Assembly (NCBI RefSeq): GCF_038900095.1
Contig: NZ_JBBMQQ010000011.1
Span: 66,930 to 130,929 of the forward strand
Source: Hoeflea sp038900095
Lineage (GTDB): Bacteria; Pseudomonadota; Alphaproteobacteria; Rhizobiales; Rhizobiaceae
Length of the DNA stretch: 64,000 bases
Reading direction: 5' to 3'
The notes under the pieces are model-generated. The model was not told the DNA's origin. It did not search any database and saw only the letters and a list, made by a program, of their open reading frames with translations. Positions 61,903 to 64,000 of this stretch are shown piece by piece. A program made the translations under genes and the position numbers. Position 1 is the stretch's first letter. The number at the start of each line of letters is the position of its first letter.

Positions 61903-61920
61903 GGCTGATGCCTGGGTTAA

Positions 61921-62115
61921 GCCCCTCCCACCGATGGGGAGGGGTTGGGGAGGGGCAAAAGCTGGCTTCGTGCGTTGAAACTCGCTGTAACCGCCAACGC
62001 CTCAGCCACCCACCAATCTCCCCCCTTGCGGGGGAGATGTCACACCGTGACAGAGGGGGGTGAAGCCCGCCTCCTATTCCGATAGTTCGAGTTTGCCGCG
62101 TTACCCCCCTCTGTC
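61921..62115. repeat. Cluster of palindromic (REP/RIME-like) repeats
   Basis: Three nested palindromes: CCCCTCCC/GGGGAGGGG at 61922-61944; ATCTCCCCC/GGGGGAGAT at 62016-62038; and GACAGAGGGGGGT (62049-62061) with its complement ACCCCCCTCTGTC (62103-62115). Similar C- and G-rich palindromes are scattered in rhizobial intergenic regions (RIME-like elements). They occupy almost all of the 295-bp gap between this gene and the aminopeptidase. No coding gene is seen in it. Confidence 0.7.
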
Positions 62116-62197
62116 GGCTACGCCGACCCAGGGCGAGCCACGGGTCTCGCCCGTCCTTTGGACCCCGCCGCAAGGGTGGAGATTACGGGCCTCCGCC

Positions 62198-63259
62198 TCA
62201 CTCGCAGCTCGTTGCCGCCTCAAGCGCCGCGCCCCGCTTGGCCCTGTCGAGCCGGCCCAGCCGTCTGACTGCGGTGTAAAACCTTGGATAGTCGCCCGAG
62301 CACAGCTCGAACAGGCGGATGAAGGCCGGCACCTGGTCGGAATAGACCGAGGTTGCGGCCAGCTTGGCGTTGTTGATCGGTACATCGAACCAGCCGTCAT
62401 AGCCGCGATACCCGCTCCAGCGTCTGTCGCGCATCCGGCGGTAGCGCGTCCTGAGCCGGTCGATGGCTGCGGATTTCGCCGCCCGTTTTTGCGCGGCGCT
62501 GCCGGGTCCGGCATAGATTTTCGCCAGTTCGGATTTTGTCCGCGCCACCAGCGCCACGAAATCGGCGCTGCGATTGAGCCCGGCCTCGTAGCGGCTCAAG
62601 CCGGCCTCGTCGCCGGCCGCGCGAAGCCATTTGCGCACGCCGGTGGTTTCCACCGCCACCGCAAAGGCCTCGTTGAAGGCGGTGTCGTCGTTGATGTAGA
62701 CGCGCTGGTGGGCGAGCTCGTGAAACACCAGGGCTGCCAGATAGGTCTTGTCGCGCAGGAACATGGTCGACAGCAGCGGATCGCTGGACCAGCCCAGCGT
62801 CGAATAGGCGGTGACGCCGGAGACATGGGTGTCGAAGCCATCGCGCTCGAGCTCCGCTGCGGTTCGGACCGCCGATTGTTTAGCGAAATAGCCGCGGTAG
62901 GGCACGCAGCCGAACACCGGAAAGCACCAGACCTTTGGCACGAGCGAGAATTCCGGTGCGGCAAACACCGCCCAGGTCACATAGTCCCGGCCGATATCGA
63001 CGTAAGCGCGGTAGCTCTGATTGTCGGGCAGGTCGAGCGCGTCGCTGGCAAACTGCCGGATGGCGCTGGCCGCCCGCATCCGCGCCCGCAACGGCTCGGG
63101 CGTCGCATCATCCCTGACCAGCCGTTCGACATTCTTCCGAGCCGCCATGATCTCGACATGCCCCTTCAGCGACTGCGCGTAATAGGACACGCCGATGCAG
63201 CCGCTCAGGCCGGCCGCCAGTCCCAACGCAAAAATTACTCGAAAGAAGATACGCTTCAC
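62198..63259 (-). CDS. Lipoprotein aminopeptidase (PF10023-type)
   Basis: A 353-residue lipoprotein. The signal MKRIFFRVIFALGLAAGLSGC ends in a lipobox (LSGC). FHELAHQRVYINDDTAFNEAFA carries the HExxH zinc site and a downstream Glu, and SGVTAYSTLGWSSDPLLSTM precedes it, as in the predicted aminopeptidase family. It should act in the periplasm, anchored to a membrane. Its 3' end abuts the palindromic repeats. Substrate unknown. Confidence 0.85.
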   Translation of the reverse strand: MKRIFFRVIFALGLAAGLSGCIGVSYYAQSLKGHVEIMAARKNVERLVRDDATPEPLRARMRAASAIRQFASDALDLPDNQSYRAYVDIGRDYVTWAVFAAPEFSLVPKVWCFPVFGCVPYRGYFAKQSAVRTAAELERDGFDTHVSGVTAYSTLGWSSDPLLSTMFLRDKTYLAALVFHELAHQRVYINDDTAFNEAFAVAVETTGVRKWLRAAGDEAGLSRYEAGLNRSADFVALVARTKSELAKIYAGPGSAAQKRAAKSAAIDRLRTRYRRMRDRRWSGYRGYDGWFDVPINNAKLAATSVYSDQVPAFIRLFELCSGDYPRFYTAVRRLGRLDRAKRGAALEAATSCE

Positions 63260-63700
63260 GGTCTGCCCACTCGATTGCCCACATGTCCCCCGAGCACATT
63301 TCGTGATTGCTCTTGAAAGACGCCTGAGTGTTAAAGCGGGGGGCGGGTTTGATCAAGCTTGGGGAGGGGCGTACGCCGGAGCCCTGTCCCTGGAATGAGG
63401 GGAATAGTGTGGTCACATCCGGTGCTGAATTGGTGATACCCTCTCCAAGCCTTCGGTGACATGCCGTCAGTTTTTGCAACGATGCTCATGGTTGGTTTCA
63501 TTGAAATGACTTGCATCCCAGTTCACCGCAAGCGGTATACTCAGTGACTGCATTTCATCTAAACACAAATTATTATTGTTCAGGCAAACGAGGCCGCTGT
63601 TGAACTATGGCCTGATTTCGCTTTGTTACAAAATTTTTGCAACTGCGAGTAATCAGGCCATATTCTAATTCACGTCAAAAGGCGCGGCAAAATTGGCAAA
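63260..63700. other. 441-bp intergenic region, no gene seen
   Basis: Upstream part of the minus-strand aminopeptidase gene and downstream of the acetolactate decarboxylase gene. It becomes AT-rich after about 63480. It contains a long inverted repeat at 63606-63662 and no credible reading frame. Confidence 0.6.
63606..63662. repeat. Perfect 12-bp inverted repeat with 33-bp spacer
   Basis: TATGGCCTGATT (63606-63617) and AATCAGGCCATA (63651-63662) are exact complements. The spacer is AT-rich and partly self-complementary. It lies 38 bases beyond the acetolactate decarboxylase stop. It could be a terminator, or the ends of a small mobile or palindromic element. Confidence 0.55.
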
Positions 63701-64000
63701 CTATTTTCTTGTTGCGCCTTCAACGGCCTCTGTCTTTGATTTCAGATCTTCCTTGAGATTCCATGTGCTGAAATCCGGATCATCTGGCATCAGGACTTTC
63801 CAGGCCTGAAGTTTGTTGACTTTGATTTTGATGTCGTCTCCGGAAATCTTTAGAATGTGTCCGCCTTTTGTAAGGTCCTTTGACAGGAAGTGGATGTGCC
63901 ATCCTGGAAGATTCATCCCTTCCACAGAGGTGGTTCGGATTGTCTGAACAGTTTCGGGCGTCTGCTTAAGTGGATTTCCGCCCTGATTATGCTGCCGCCA
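63701..64000 (-). CDS. budA: Acetolactate decarboxylase, 3' part
   Basis: The minus frame is open from the window's right edge to a stop at 63701, giving about 99 visible residues. The visible part has MNLPGWHIHFLSKDLTKGGH, which matches the metal-binding C-terminal motif of alpha-acetolactate decarboxylase (NVPGYHLHFLSED type), including the two zinc-binding histidines. It converts acetolactate to acetoin, releasing CO2. The visible portion ends in a charged tail. The 5' two-thirds lies outside the window. Confidence 0.8.
   Translation of the reverse strand, partial: WRQHNQGGNPLKQTPETVQTIRTTSVEGMNLPGWHIHFLSKDLTKGGHILKISGDDIKIKVNKLQAWKVLMPDDPDFSTWNLKEDLKSKTEAVEGATRK

Overview
The window looks like a core-chromosome segment of an alphaproteobacterium of the order Hyphomicrobiales (Rhizobiales). 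GC is high, roughly 60% by eye, except in one AT-rich block. Pointers to this group are the tkt-gap-pgk-fba cluster, zapA followed by 6S RNA, ruvCAB close to tol-pal-ftsH-glmM, a serC leader RNA upstream of serC-serA, a sulfolipid sqdBDC operon, an RcdA-type protease adaptor and several exact CtrA boxes (TTAA-N7-TTAAC). A Hoeflea- or Rhizobiaceae-like host is my inference; no rRNA, tRNA or replication gene is present to settle it.

Layout. 1-9300: 3' end of an inositol monophosphatase gene, a two-gene ExbB-like/OmpA-like envelope motor, a PhnD-like protein, a fatty acid desaturase, an ABC exporter, rpmE, rcdA, a predicted small RNA, a DUF1192 protein and a quinone oxidoreductase. 9300-20500: an MFS transporter, a 53-residue membrane protein, an SGNH hydrolase, the glycolytic/pentose-phosphate genes (with a K+/H+ antiporter between gap and pgk), then DUF4164, zapA and 6S RNA. 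20500-25700: a signalling block (Crp/Fnr regulator, PAS-GGDEF-EAL protein, globin-coupled chemoreceptor, LuxR-type HTH remnant) separating 6S RNA from the 5-formyltetrahydrofolate cyclo-ligase gene. 25900-34200: one-carbon, YmdB, metallo-beta-lactamase, GFA, YebC and LLM genes, ruvCAB and an RcnB-like protein. 34200-45500: sqdBDC on the minus strand, then ybgC, a second methionine aminopeptidase, tolQRAB, pal, cpoB and tilS. 45600-54500: ftsH, glmM, two outer-membrane beta-barrel genes and serC-serA.

54500-57770 is the clear accessory region. It is AT-rich and holds a two-gene operon: a DUF262/DUF1524 (GmrSD-like) putative nuclease overlapping by one base with a Schlafen-type AlbA_2 protein. 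It lies between serA and an EamA transporter/purA and looks like a small defence cassette; it is my best candidate for an undescribed system. The right end holds purA, a membrane protein with a proline-rich linker, palindromic repeats, a lipoprotein aminopeptidase and the 3' end of an acetolactate decarboxylase gene.

How the parts connect. Four exact CtrA boxes lie upstream of rcdA, of the predicted small RNA and of both outer-membrane protein genes, and an imperfect one lies upstream of tolQ. This suggests cell-cycle control of envelope genes and feedback through RcdA, which in Caulobacter helps ClpXP degrade CtrA. All functions are read from motifs and family memory; nothing was searched against a database.
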